Under the pieces are notes generated by a model. It saw only the letters and a program-made list of their open reading frames with translations. It was not told where the DNA came from and did no database searches. A DNA stretch of 5,609 nt from an uncultured Clostridia bacterium (lineage in GTDB: Bacteria > Bacillota > Clostridia > Lachnospirales > Lachnospiraceae): NCBI GenBank assembly GCA_946614685.1, contig CAMOHF010000092.1, positions 1 through 5,609 on the forward strand, in the 5' to 3' direction. Each line of letters begins with the position of its first letter. Position 1 is the stretch's first letter. The position numbers were made by a program, and so were the translations under genes. Below, in pieces: positions 1-5,609 of this stretch.

Positions 1-326
1 TGCTGCGGGGAGATGTTTAATGCTGCGCGGAATCTTTCCCGCACAGCGGAGGGCGGAGGCGTGAGCACGCCCATAATCTCCGTGTCAAAGAGATCGCGGA
101 AGGTTACGGTGTCGTCTTCGATGAGCCCCTTCGAAAGAGCAAATGCCGTCATATCCTGCAGGATATCAGCCAGCGGACGTTCCTTCGGAATATCCGTCGG
201 GGCTTCGTAGGAAGTCTCGTGAAAGAGAGCGAGCAGCCGGTTGACGGTGTAGATGACATCAGCCTCATGGACGAGACCGTGCGAACGCCCGTATTCGATC
301 AGTTCGTATATCAGTTGGTTGAGCAT
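1..326 (-). CDS. galT: UDP-glucose--hexose-1-phosphate uridylyltransferase, type 2 (N-terminal 108 residues, cut by window edge)
   Basis: GalT transfers UMP from UDP-glucose to galactose-1-phosphate, giving UDP-galactose and glucose-1-phosphate in the cytosolic Leloir pathway. The reading frame is open from the ATG at 326 to the left edge. The protein begins MLNQLIYELIEYGRSHGLV, followed by a D-x-x-Y-x-x-N-x-L-L pattern (about residues 23-32). Near residues 83-95 it has LFDTEIMGVLTPPPS, the N-terminal hallmark I recognise from the type 2 (Bacillota) GalT family, which is unrelated in length to the E. coli type. Type 2 proteins are usually near 490-500 residues, so about four fifths of the gene, including the catalytic His region, lies off the window. 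An in-frame ATG at 341 would add five residues but has no ribosome binding site. The 326 start has GGAGGT seven bases upstream and is preferred. It follows galK by 45 bases in the same direction, so it is probably co-transcribed. Confidence 0.9.
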   Translation of the reverse strand, partial: MLNQLIYELIEYGRSHGLVHEADVIYTVNRLLALFHETSYEAPTDIPKERPLADILQDMTAFALSKGLIEDDTVTFRDLFDTEIMGVLTPPPSAVRERFRAALNISPQ

Positions 327-371
327 AGGTTCTACCTCCATCTGTTATGTGTGGGTGTTTTGAAAATTGAC
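327..371 (-). other. galK-galT intergenic gap
   Basis: This 45-base gap is the longest in the window. Besides the galT ribosome binding site it holds an A/T-rich stretch just after the galK stop and a CACCCACACA-like run. I see no convincing stem-loop with a U-tract and no clear -35/-10 pair, so read-through from galK to galT is the simplest reading. It is long enough for a short RNA structure or processing site, but none is visible. Confidence 0.5.
334..339 (-). promoter_or_regulatory. Ribosome binding site of galT (decides the start)
   Basis: On the minus strand GGAGGT lies seven bases before the ATG at 326. It sits inside what would be codons 2-3 if the in-frame ATG at 341 were used, and no purine-rich motif precedes 341. 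This favours 326 as the real start. Confidence 0.75.
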
Positions 372-1661
372 TTACATCACGCGGGTGCCGCCGTACTTTC
401 TGATACGCATCACGGTAGATGCGCCTTCTCCGTATAAGTCGTCCATGGCTTTTTGATAACGAGGTACGGCTTCCTTTTTCACAAAGGCCTGGATGGTGCC
501 TGCAAATCCGCCGCCGTGGACGCGGGCGCATCCGTCGCTGCCAAGTATAAGGTCGCTTACGGCGAGTCCTACGGATATGTTCTGGTGTGCAACATCTTTG
601 TTGGTGTAAACGTTTTGCAGGTATTTGAACGAGGAATCCCCGGATGCGCGAAAGTCTAAGAGGAAGCGGGTAAAGTCACCTGCGCTTAACGCCTCCGCCT
701 CGCTTACGGCGCGACGGTTCTCGCGGAGAAAATGAAGCGCGCGAAGCGCTGCTCTGTCACCGCAGGCTTCCCGGATCTTCGGAATGCCGGAAAGAAGTTC
801 TTCCTCGGATACATCGCGCAGAACTTCCTTGCCAAAGCATGCTGCAGCAGCCTTCATCTCGGCGGGAACAGCGGCGTAGTCATCGGTCAGATCTGCGTGG
901 GATCCCTTGGTGTCCGTGATCACCAAAGCATAGCCGGCAGCGTTAAGGTCGAAGGTGATCCGATCGATCTTCGGATGCTTCGGATCGAAAAAGTCAATCT
1001 GAGTCAGACTTCCGACGGAGCAGGCCATCTGGTCCATCAGACCGCAGGGCTTGCCGAAGAAATCGTTCTCCGCAAACTGTCCGTATTTTGCGATGGAGAC
1101 GGCATCAATGGCGTCGTCGTTAAAGAGTCCCGAGAGGATGGTGCCGAGCAGCGTCTCAAAGGCCGCGGAGGATGAAAGTCCGGAGCCGGAGAGTACATCG
1201 CTTGTGATGTAGGCGGAGAATCCGCCGATGTTGTATCCTGCATCTCGAACGGAAAAAAGCATGCCCTTGATGAGGGCTTCGGTCGTGCCTGCTTCGGACG
1301 GATCTTTTTCAAGATTGTCTAATGAAATCGACATCATCGGGTAGCCTTCCGAAAGGATGCGGACAGTATCCGCATCTGAGGGTGATGCCACTGCGATGGC
1401 GTCAACGTCTACCGCGGCACACAGTACATTGCCGTGCTGATGGTCGGTGTGGTTTCCACCGATCTCTGTTCTCCCGGGGGCGGAGAAGACAGAGATCCCG
1501 AGGTCGGACAGTTCCGGAAATATTTCGAGTGCGCGCGTGATCGCGCTGATATAACGCTCCTTTTGGTAGGGAAGTACTTCGGTGCTTCCATAGAGATCGG
1601 CGAGTTTTTCGTCGTATATGCCGGAGCGAATTTCTTTGATTAAGATATCTGCCTGTTTCAT
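372..1661 (-). CDS. galK: Galactokinase (GHMP kinase superfamily, long divergent variant)
   Basis: It phosphorylates galactose at O1 with ATP, the first committed Leloir step. The 429-residue protein carries all three GHMP landmarks. Motif 1 is APGRTEIGGNHTDHQ at residues 61-75. The phosphate-binding loop is LSGSGLSSSAA at 157-167. The C-terminal glycine-rich motif is VHGGGFAGTIQAF at 381-393. R64 and D210 (in CGLMDQ) correspond to the catalytic Arg/Asp pair of galactokinases. It is longer than the roughly 380-390 residues of E. coli-type GalK, mainly through about 27 extra N-terminal residues. Motif 1 differs from the usual GRVNLIGEHTDY: Asn replaces the sugar-binding Glu and His the final Tyr. 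I believe this variant occurs in clostridial galactokinases. The ATG overlaps the alpha-galactosidase stop (ATGA), with AGGAGG six bases upstream, so the two are probably translationally coupled. galT downstream supports the galactose assignment. A related sugar-1-kinase is the main alternative. Confidence 0.92.
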   Translation of the reverse strand: MKQADILIKEIRSGIYDEKLADLYGSTEVLPYQKERYISAITRALEIFPELSDLGISVFSAPGRTEIGGNHTDHQHGNVLCAAVDVDAIAVASPSDADTVRILSEGYPMMSISLDNLEKDPSEAGTTEALIKGMLFSVRDAGYNIGGFSAYITSDVLSGSGLSSSAAFETLLGTILSGLFNDDAIDAVSIAKYGQFAENDFFGKPCGLMDQMACSVGSLTQIDFFDPKHPKIDRITFDLNAAGYALVITDTKGSHADLTDDYAAVPAEMKAAAACFGKEVLRDVSEEELLSGIPKIREACGDRAALRALHFLRENRRAVSEAEALSAGDFTRFLLDFRASGDSSFKYLQNVYTNKDVAHQNISVGLAVSDLILGSDGCARVHGGGFAGTIQAFVKKEAVPRYQKAMDDLYGEGASTVMRIRKYGGTRVM

Positions 1662-4057
1662 GCCGTTCCTCCTGTTTCTTCAAAGAAGTAAAGTCTGGAC
1701 GCATAGTCTTCAAATACGCGGGTCCTGTCGTTGAAGCCCGTACCGCCGTATGCGGGGGACAGTGCGATGCCGCCATACATCAGAGCATCGCCGCAGGCGG
1801 TTACATCCTCCGTTTCTCCGGAGAGCTTGTAGAACTTTGACAGGAGATGATGCATCGTCGAATCCTGTCTGATATGGACGGGGGAGACAGTATTTACAAG
1901 ATCTCCGAATTCACGGATGTTGCGTGTGAAAGCCTGACTTGTCATATGATAGATCCTGTCCGGGGCAAGGCCTCGGGGGTTAAGCCTTGCGTACTGCGCG
2001 TTGGGGATCGCATGCAGCTGAAGCAGCATGGAGACGGCGCGCTTTTGGTCCGGAGATACCACGGTCCACTCGGTCAGGTTTCCGTCGCCCTGAGAGAGAA
2101 GACCGGAGTGTGGTCCTTTGTTTGTATTGTCGCGGAAGGTCCTGCCGCGGTGGAAATCACCGAAGAAGAATACCTCCCGCCAGGTCTTATAGAGTGCAAT
2201 CTGTTGCCTGACGGCTTCAAACTCTTCCTTCGGAAGGTCGCATAGATTCACCTCGTAACCGAGTACGCCGAAGGATGCAACCGCAAATCTTGTGGCAAGC
2301 GGCGTGATCCGAAGCGTCTGGTGATTCGGTACACCCGACACGTGAGCGCCCACGGTGGAAAGCGGGTAGCCGTAGCTGTAGCCTGTTTCGATCTCTGCGC
2401 GGGCCATGGCGTCCGTGTTGTCGCTTCCCCAGATCTGCGGGAAGTAGGAAAGTATACCGAGGTCAAACCGGTTGCCGCCTGATGCGCAGCCTTCGAAGAG
2501 GATATTCGGGAACTTTTCCGTGAGTGTTTTCATGACACGGTAGAGTCCGATCATGTATCTGTGCGCAACGCTTCCCTGTGCTGCGGCGTCACCGCCCTGT
2601 GAAAACACATCCGTCATGGGGCGGTTCATATCCCACTTGACGTAATCGATGTTTCTCGAGAATACATCGGACATGGCATCGATCAGGTAGTCCTGTACCT
2701 CACGCTTGGAGAGGTCTAAGATGCGCTGGTTCCTGCCTTCGCTGTGCGGCCTGCCGGTAATCTCCAACGTCCAGTCCGGGTGCGCCGCATAAAGACGGCT
2801 TTTGACATTCACCATCTCGGGCTCTACCCAAATGCCGAATGACATGCCGAGTTCGTGTATCTTCTTTGAGATACCTTCGATGCCGTTCGGAAGTTTCTTT
2901 TTGTCTGCGGTCCAGTCGCCCAGAGATGAGGTGTCGTCGTTCCTTCCGTCAAACCATCCGTCGTCCATGACAAAGAGTTCGATGCCTACCTTTTTCCCTG
3001 CTTTTGCAAGGGAGAGCAGCTTGCTTTCGCTGATCTTAAAGTACGCCGCTTCCCAGCTGTTTAAAAGAACCGGACGTACCCTATCACGCCACGTGCCGCG
3101 CACGATGTGACGGCGCACGAAACGATGCATGTTGGCGCTCATGCCGGCGTGGCCGAGATGACTGCAGGTCATCACGGCCTCCGGTGCTTCGAAGACCTCC
3201 CCGGGGGTGAGGGGATAAGAGAAGGTCTCCGGGTGGATGCCCCAGAGGAGCCGTGTTTTTCTGTGCTCGGATACCTCTGCGGATTCGGCGTGGTTTCCGC
3301 TGTAGACTAAGTTCATGCCATAGCAGATGCCGGCGTCCTCTGTAGCCGTAGCCTCAGATATCATGAAGAAGGGATTGGCTGCGGAAGAAGAGACGCCCGA
3401 GGTACTGCCCGCCATATGCGTGCCCTGTACCAGGGGAACGTCGACTTTGCGCATCTCTCTTGCCCAGGCACCGGCGAACCCGGTATAGATGTAATCTCCG
3501 TCCGGAAGTTCCAGATGTCCGGAGCAGATCCGGTCGACGGTAACAGGTTCCGATCCTTCATTGATGAGTCTGGTGCGCCGTGTGATCACGTCGCAGTCCT
3601 CATAGACGATGAAGGTAAGCTCCACAGTAAGATCACGGTGCGGGTCCGCAAGCCGGATGACAAGTGCCTCTGCCTCCTCGCCGGGGTCGGTATAGGAGGT
3701 GGGGAGTGTCTCGTAGGGGGTAGGAGCGGATATCTCTGCGGATACCACCAGGGGATCAAAACTTCTGCTTCCGTCGGCAAAGATGCCGGTAAATGTTCCG
3801 GCCCGGTAGTCGCCCTTGCCTGTGGAGGAAAACTCCTGGCAAAGGTCCTGCAGGATGATCGCAGGATGATCGCTGTCGTAGCTTGCGCTGCAGCCGAGCG
3901 GAAACTCGTGACGTATGATTAAATTGTCTATTCCTGTAGACGTATGGATCCGACGTCCGTAGTAGAGATGCTCAAGGTGTCCGGTGTCTGCCTTTCGCAT
4001 GGCGTAGGTTGTGTGCGCCGTATGCAGAATGTAGGTGCTTTCTTTGATTTCGATCAT
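1658..4057 (-). CDS. Alpha-galactosidase, glycoside hydrolase family 36
   Basis: This retaining enzyme cleaves terminal alpha-galactosyl residues (melibiose, raffinose-type sugars). It has no signal peptide or membrane segment, so it acts in the cytosol on imported sugar. Of its 799 residues, about 1-325 form the N-terminal beta-sandwich, 326-650 the catalytic barrel and 660-799 the C-terminal beta domain. Visible active-site motifs are LLNSWEAAYF (331-340), VMDDGWF (363-369), FGIWVEPEM (407-415), DYVKWDMNRP with nucleophile D476, CASGG (524-528) and WGSDNTDA with acid/base D546. The 70-residue spacing of the two Asp residues fits the family. The protein is about 70 residues longer than typical bacterial GH36 enzymes near 730; the surplus seems to sit late, around residues 706-750. 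The start at 4057 has GGAGGG eight bases upstream and lies 17 bases after the transporter stop. Its last four bases overlap galK. Alternative alpha-galactosyl or N-acetylgalactosaminyl specificity within GH36 cannot be excluded. Confidence 0.95.
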   Translation of the reverse strand: MIEIKESTYILHTAHTTYAMRKADTGHLEHLYYGRRIHTSTGIDNLIIRHEFPLGCSASYDSDHPAIILQDLCQEFSSTGKGDYRAGTFTGIFADGSRSFDPLVVSAEISAPTPYETLPTSYTDPGEEAEALVIRLADPHRDLTVELTFIVYEDCDVITRRTRLINEGSEPVTVDRICSGHLELPDGDYIYTGFAGAWAREMRKVDVPLVQGTHMAGSTSGVSSSAANPFFMISEATATEDAGICYGMNLVYSGNHAESAEVSEHRKTRLLWGIHPETFSYPLTPGEVFEAPEAVMTCSHLGHAGMSANMHRFVRRHIVRGTWRDRVRPVLLNSWEAAYFKISESKLLSLAKAGKKVGIELFVMDDGWFDGRNDDTSSLGDWTADKKKLPNGIEGISKKIHELGMSFGIWVEPEMVNVKSRLYAAHPDWTLEITGRPHSEGRNQRILDLSKREVQDYLIDAMSDVFSRNIDYVKWDMNRPMTDVFSQGGDAAAQGSVAHRYMIGLYRVMKTLTEKFPNILFEGCASGGNRFDLGILSYFPQIWGSDNTDAMARAEIETGYSYGYPLSTVGAHVSGVPNHQTLRITPLATRFAVASFGVLGYEVNLCDLPKEEFEAVRQQIALYKTWREVFFFGDFHRGRTFRDNTNKGPHSGLLSQGDGNLTEWTVVSPDQKRAVSMLLQLHAIPNAQYARLNPRGLAPDRIYHMTSQAFTRNIREFGDLVNTVSPVHIRQDSTMHHLLSKFYKLSGETEDVTACGDALMYGGIALSPAYGGTGFNDRTRVFEDYASRLYFFEETGGTA
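1668..1673 (-). promoter_or_regulatory. Ribosome binding site of galK, inside the alpha-galactosidase gene
   Basis: A perfect AGGAGG lies within the last codons of the upstream gene, six bases before the galK ATG at 1661. The upstream TGA occupies 1660-1658, overlapping the ATG as ATGA. Ribosomes finishing the alpha-galactosidase could therefore restart directly on galK. Confidence 0.85.
3851..3872. repeat. Perfect 11-bp tandem duplication inside the alpha-galactosidase gene
   Basis: The unit CAGGATGATCG occurs twice in a row with no gap, within the codons for roughly residues 62-69 of the GH36 protein. The unit length is not a multiple of three, so losing or gaining one copy would shift the frame. 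The encoded stretch (HPAIILQDL region) looks normal for the family, so the repeat may be chance. Confidence 0.6.
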
Positions 4058-4065
4058 AGGCGAAG

Positions 4066-4071
4066 CCCTCC
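4066..4071 (-). promoter_or_regulatory. Ribosome binding site of the alpha-galactosidase gene
   Basis: GGAGGG lies eight bases before the ATG at 4057, within the 17-base gap after the transporter stop. It supports that start over the next in-frame ATG (Met20). Confidence 0.65.
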
Positions 4072-4074
4072 GCT

Positions 4075-5466
4075 TTAAGCGTTCTTCTTTTTCAGATTCT
4101 CAGCGATCTCTGCAACTTTCTCGTCCGTGAGGATGAATTTCTTGCGGAAGATGAGGATGGCGGCAAAGAGCCCCAAGATGGGGATGATGGTCATGGTCAT
4201 GCGCAGGCCGAGCTTTGCGCTTGCTGCCACATCCTTGGCGAAGTCGATCGCATGCTCTTCCTCTGTGGTTGCCTGATTTGAGAGACTGTTGATTGAGAGA
4301 CAGAGGGATGCGATAAAGGCTGCGATGCCGGATGCAAGCTTCACCACAAAGGTCTGCATGGAGAAGATCACAGACTCGTCACGTCGTCCGTTCTTTAACT
4401 CACCGTAGTCTACCGTGTTCGCGAGGAAGACAGTGGTAAGTACCTGCAGTACGCCGTTGGCTGCGAAGATGAAGAAGCCGGGGATGAAGAGCAGGTATAC
4501 GGAGGACATGTTGGTGAAGGCAATGCCGAAAAGTACGGCATAGCCGATCATGGCAGAACCTAAGGTAATGTTGAAGATCGCCTTGTTGCTGAAGGCCTTC
4601 CGAAGCAGCGGATAGAAGAGTGCCATGGAGAAGATCTGGATGGCGCCACCGAACATGTTGAAGAGGGTGTAGCTGTTAAACCAGCTTGTTCCGCCGAAGT
4701 CGTACTTGAAGAAGTAGATCACCAGGTTCGAAGTGATGTAGATGGAGCAGTTGATCAGGACGATTGCGATCACGATGACCATTGCCTGATCGTTTGTCAG
4801 AAGTGCCTTAAACATCTCGCCGATAGACGGGGATTTCATGTTGACCGTGCTTTGTTCCTTGATGGATACGCAGGTGATCACGATGAAGACGATGAAGAGG
4901 ATCGCCACGATCAGAGCAAAGTAACGGAAACCGATACGCTCGTTGGAACCGCCGAGTTTATGAACGGCGAACATGGTGATGATGGTGACGATGGCGGAAC
5001 CGGCACCGGCGCAGGAACGTGCCAGCGTGGTAAGTCCCTCACGCTCCGGTCCGCCCTTGGTGAAGGCGGGGATCATCGACCAGTAGGGGATGTCCATCAT
5101 CGTGTAGGTGACACCCCAGAGGATGTAGGTAACCGCAGCGTAAGCCGTAAGTCCCGGACCGTCCAAAGCGGGAGGCGCGGAGAACATCAGGAAGAGGATC
5201 ACTGCGTTGGTAAGTGTACCGATCAGAAGCCAGGGGCGGAACTTTCCGAAGCGGGTGTTCGTCTTGGCTACGATGATGCCCATGATGGGATCGTTAAATG
5301 CGTCGAAGATACGGGCTGCAAGCAGGATCACACCCATTGCAACCGCAGATACGCCGAGTACGTCCTGGAAGTAGTAGAGGACATAACTTGCGGAGAGCAT
5401 ATAGACCATGTCTTTGCCCACGGCACCGAGTCCGTAAGCTGCTTTTTCCTTGAATCCGAGTTTCAT
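4075..5466 (-). CDS. Glycoside-pentoside-hexuronide:cation symporter (MelB-like, MFS fold)
   Basis: This is an inner-membrane secondary transporter, here likely importing an intact galactoside with Na+ or H+. The 463-residue length matches MelB (about 470), and there are about twelve hydrophobic segments: roughly 9-33, 39-57, 77-96, 105-122, 151-169, 181-201, 228-250, 265-287, 299-317, 322-348, 370-394 and 419-440. The family signature ARIFDAFNDPIMG spans 51-63. R52, D55, N58 and D59 fall at the same numbers as the cation-site region of E. coli/Salmonella MelB. D19, D125, W129, R150 and K376 match MelB sugar- and cation-related positions D19, D124, W128, R149 and K377 within one residue. The short tail (KEKF-like charged end, no PTS IIA domain) rules out a LacS-type fusion. 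AGGAGGTG five bases upstream fixes the start. Lying between a GH2-type gene and a GH36 alpha-galactosidase, it probably carries alpha- and/or beta-galactosides. The exact substrate is inference. Confidence 0.93.
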   Translation of the reverse strand: MKLGFKEKAAYGLGAVGKDMVYMLSASYVLYYFQDVLGVSAVAMGVILLAARIFDAFNDPIMGIIVAKTNTRFGKFRPWLLIGTLTNAVILFLMFSAPPALDGPGLTAYAAVTYILWGVTYTMMDIPYWSMIPAFTKGGPEREGLTTLARSCAGAGSAIVTIITMFAVHKLGGSNERIGFRYFALIVAILFIVFIVITCVSIKEQSTVNMKSPSIGEMFKALLTNDQAMVIVIAIVLINCSIYITSNLVIYFFKYDFGGTSWFNSYTLFNMFGGAIQIFSMALFYPLLRKAFSNKAIFNITLGSAMIGYAVLFGIAFTNMSSVYLLFIPGFFIFAANGVLQVLTTVFLANTVDYGELKNGRRDESVIFSMQTFVVKLASGIAAFIASLCLSINSLSNQATTEEEHAIDFAKDVAASAKLGLRMTMTIIPILGLFAAILIFRKKFILTDEKVAEIAENLKKKNA

Positions 5467-5471
5467 AAGCG

Positions 5472-5479
5472 CACCTCCT
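5472..5479 (-). promoter_or_regulatory. Ribosome binding site of the transporter, overlapping the upstream stop codon
   Basis: AGGAGGTG, a near-perfect match to the anti-Shine-Dalgarno sequence, lies five bases before the ATG at 5466. Its first two bases are the last two of the TAG stop (5480-5478) of the upstream gene, suggesting coupled translation. Confidence 0.85.
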
Positions 5480-5609
5480 ATTTTACGTTGAAGTCAACGG
5501 TGTAGGTTTCGTGTGTTTGCGTTGTGATCTTTAAAGTTGCCTTGCCTTTCTTGCCGGTGGTTTTTACATAGGTACCGCCCATGCCGCCCTGAAGACTTAC
5601 CATATCGGG
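5478..5609 (-). CDS. C-terminal end of a probable GH2 beta-galactosidase (cut by window edge)
   Basis: Only the last 43 residues and the TAG stop are present. The frame is open to the right edge and the start lies outside. The peptide contains PDMVSLQGGMGGTYVKTTGK, then a short GKATLKITTQTHETYTVDF beta-strand pattern ending in NVK. An aromatic/Val-Lys strand, a T-G-K-x-G-K-A-T-L-x-I turn and a final V-x-F strand is what I recognise from the C-terminal Ig-like domain of clostridial GH2 beta-galactosidases. No catalytic residue is in view, so beta-glucuronidase or another sugar hydrolase with the same end domain remains possible. It ends 11 bases before the transporter start and is surely in the same operon. 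A beta-galactosidase would fit the galactokinase and GalT downstream. Confidence 0.65.
   Translation of the reverse strand, partial: PDMVSLQGGMGGTYVKTTGKKGKATLKITTQTHETYTVDFNVK

Noticed and set aside
151..166. Perfect 16-bp palindrome ATATCCTGCAGGATAT
   Set aside because: It lies inside galT codons for D-I-L-Q-D and is explained by the coding sequence. It is far from any gene start, so an operator role is unlikely.
339..341. Alternative galT start five codons upstream
   Set aside because: It is in frame but no Shine-Dalgarno precedes it, whereas the ATG at 326 has GGAGGT at a seven-base spacing.
357..371. Possible terminator or promoter after galK
   Set aside because: TTTTGAAAA-type symmetry is present, but there is no GC-rich stem, no proper U-tract and no -35/-10 pair.
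732..1175. Plus-strand open frame (147 codons) opposite galK
   Set aside because: It lies fully antisense to conserved galactokinase motifs and its product shows no family features.
3416..3922. Plus-strand open frame (168 codons) opposite the alpha-galactosidase gene
   Set aside because: It lies wholly inside a well-supported GH36 gene on the other strand, has no recognisable motif and has no convincing ribosome binding site.
4852..5505. Long plus-strand open frame (217 codons) opposite the transporter gene
   Set aside because: Its product is an Asp/His/Gly-rich string with no domain or hydrophobic core, antisense to membrane segments whose codon bias removes stops. The minus-strand frame is clearly the real gene.

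Overview
The window is a piece of a bacterial galactoside-utilisation operon. Every gene reads on the minus strand, so transcription runs from right (5609) to left (1). The likely source is a Clostridia-type Bacillota, probably Lachnospiraceae-like. This is inferred from strong AGGAGG-type ribosome binding sites before each gene with a visible start, moderate G+C by eye, a galactokinase of the long variant type, a type 2 galactose-1-phosphate uridylyltransferase, and a GH36 enzyme of the style I associate with gut clostridia. No species can be named from the sequence alone.

Layout in transcription order: (1) 5609-5478, the last 43 residues of a protein that looks like the C-terminal domain of a GH2 beta-galactosidase, cut by the right edge; (2) 5466-4075, a 463-residue GPH/MelB-family sugar-cation symporter; (3) 4057-1658, a 799-residue GH36 alpha-galactosidase; (4) 1661-372, a 429-residue galactokinase whose ATG overlaps the alpha-galactosidase stop by four bases; (5) 326-1, the first 108 residues of a type 2 GalT, cut by the left edge. 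Gaps are 11, 17, -4 and 45 bases. No terminator or internal promoter is evident, so the five genes look like one transcript whose promoter lies beyond the right edge.

The proposed pathway is as follows. The symporter imports an intact galactoside. The cytosolic GH36 enzyme (alpha-linked) and the GH2 enzyme (beta-linked) release galactose. Galactokinase phosphorylates it to galactose-1-phosphate, and GalT exchanges it onto UDP-glucose, feeding the Leloir pathway. GalE, a mutarotase and a regulator are not in this window.

Nothing here amounts to a clearly new biological system. The points most worth a second look are the divergent sugar-binding and second motifs of the galactokinase, the extended C-terminal region and altered acid/base motif of the alpha-galactosidase, and the pairing of alpha- and beta-galactosidases behind one transporter.
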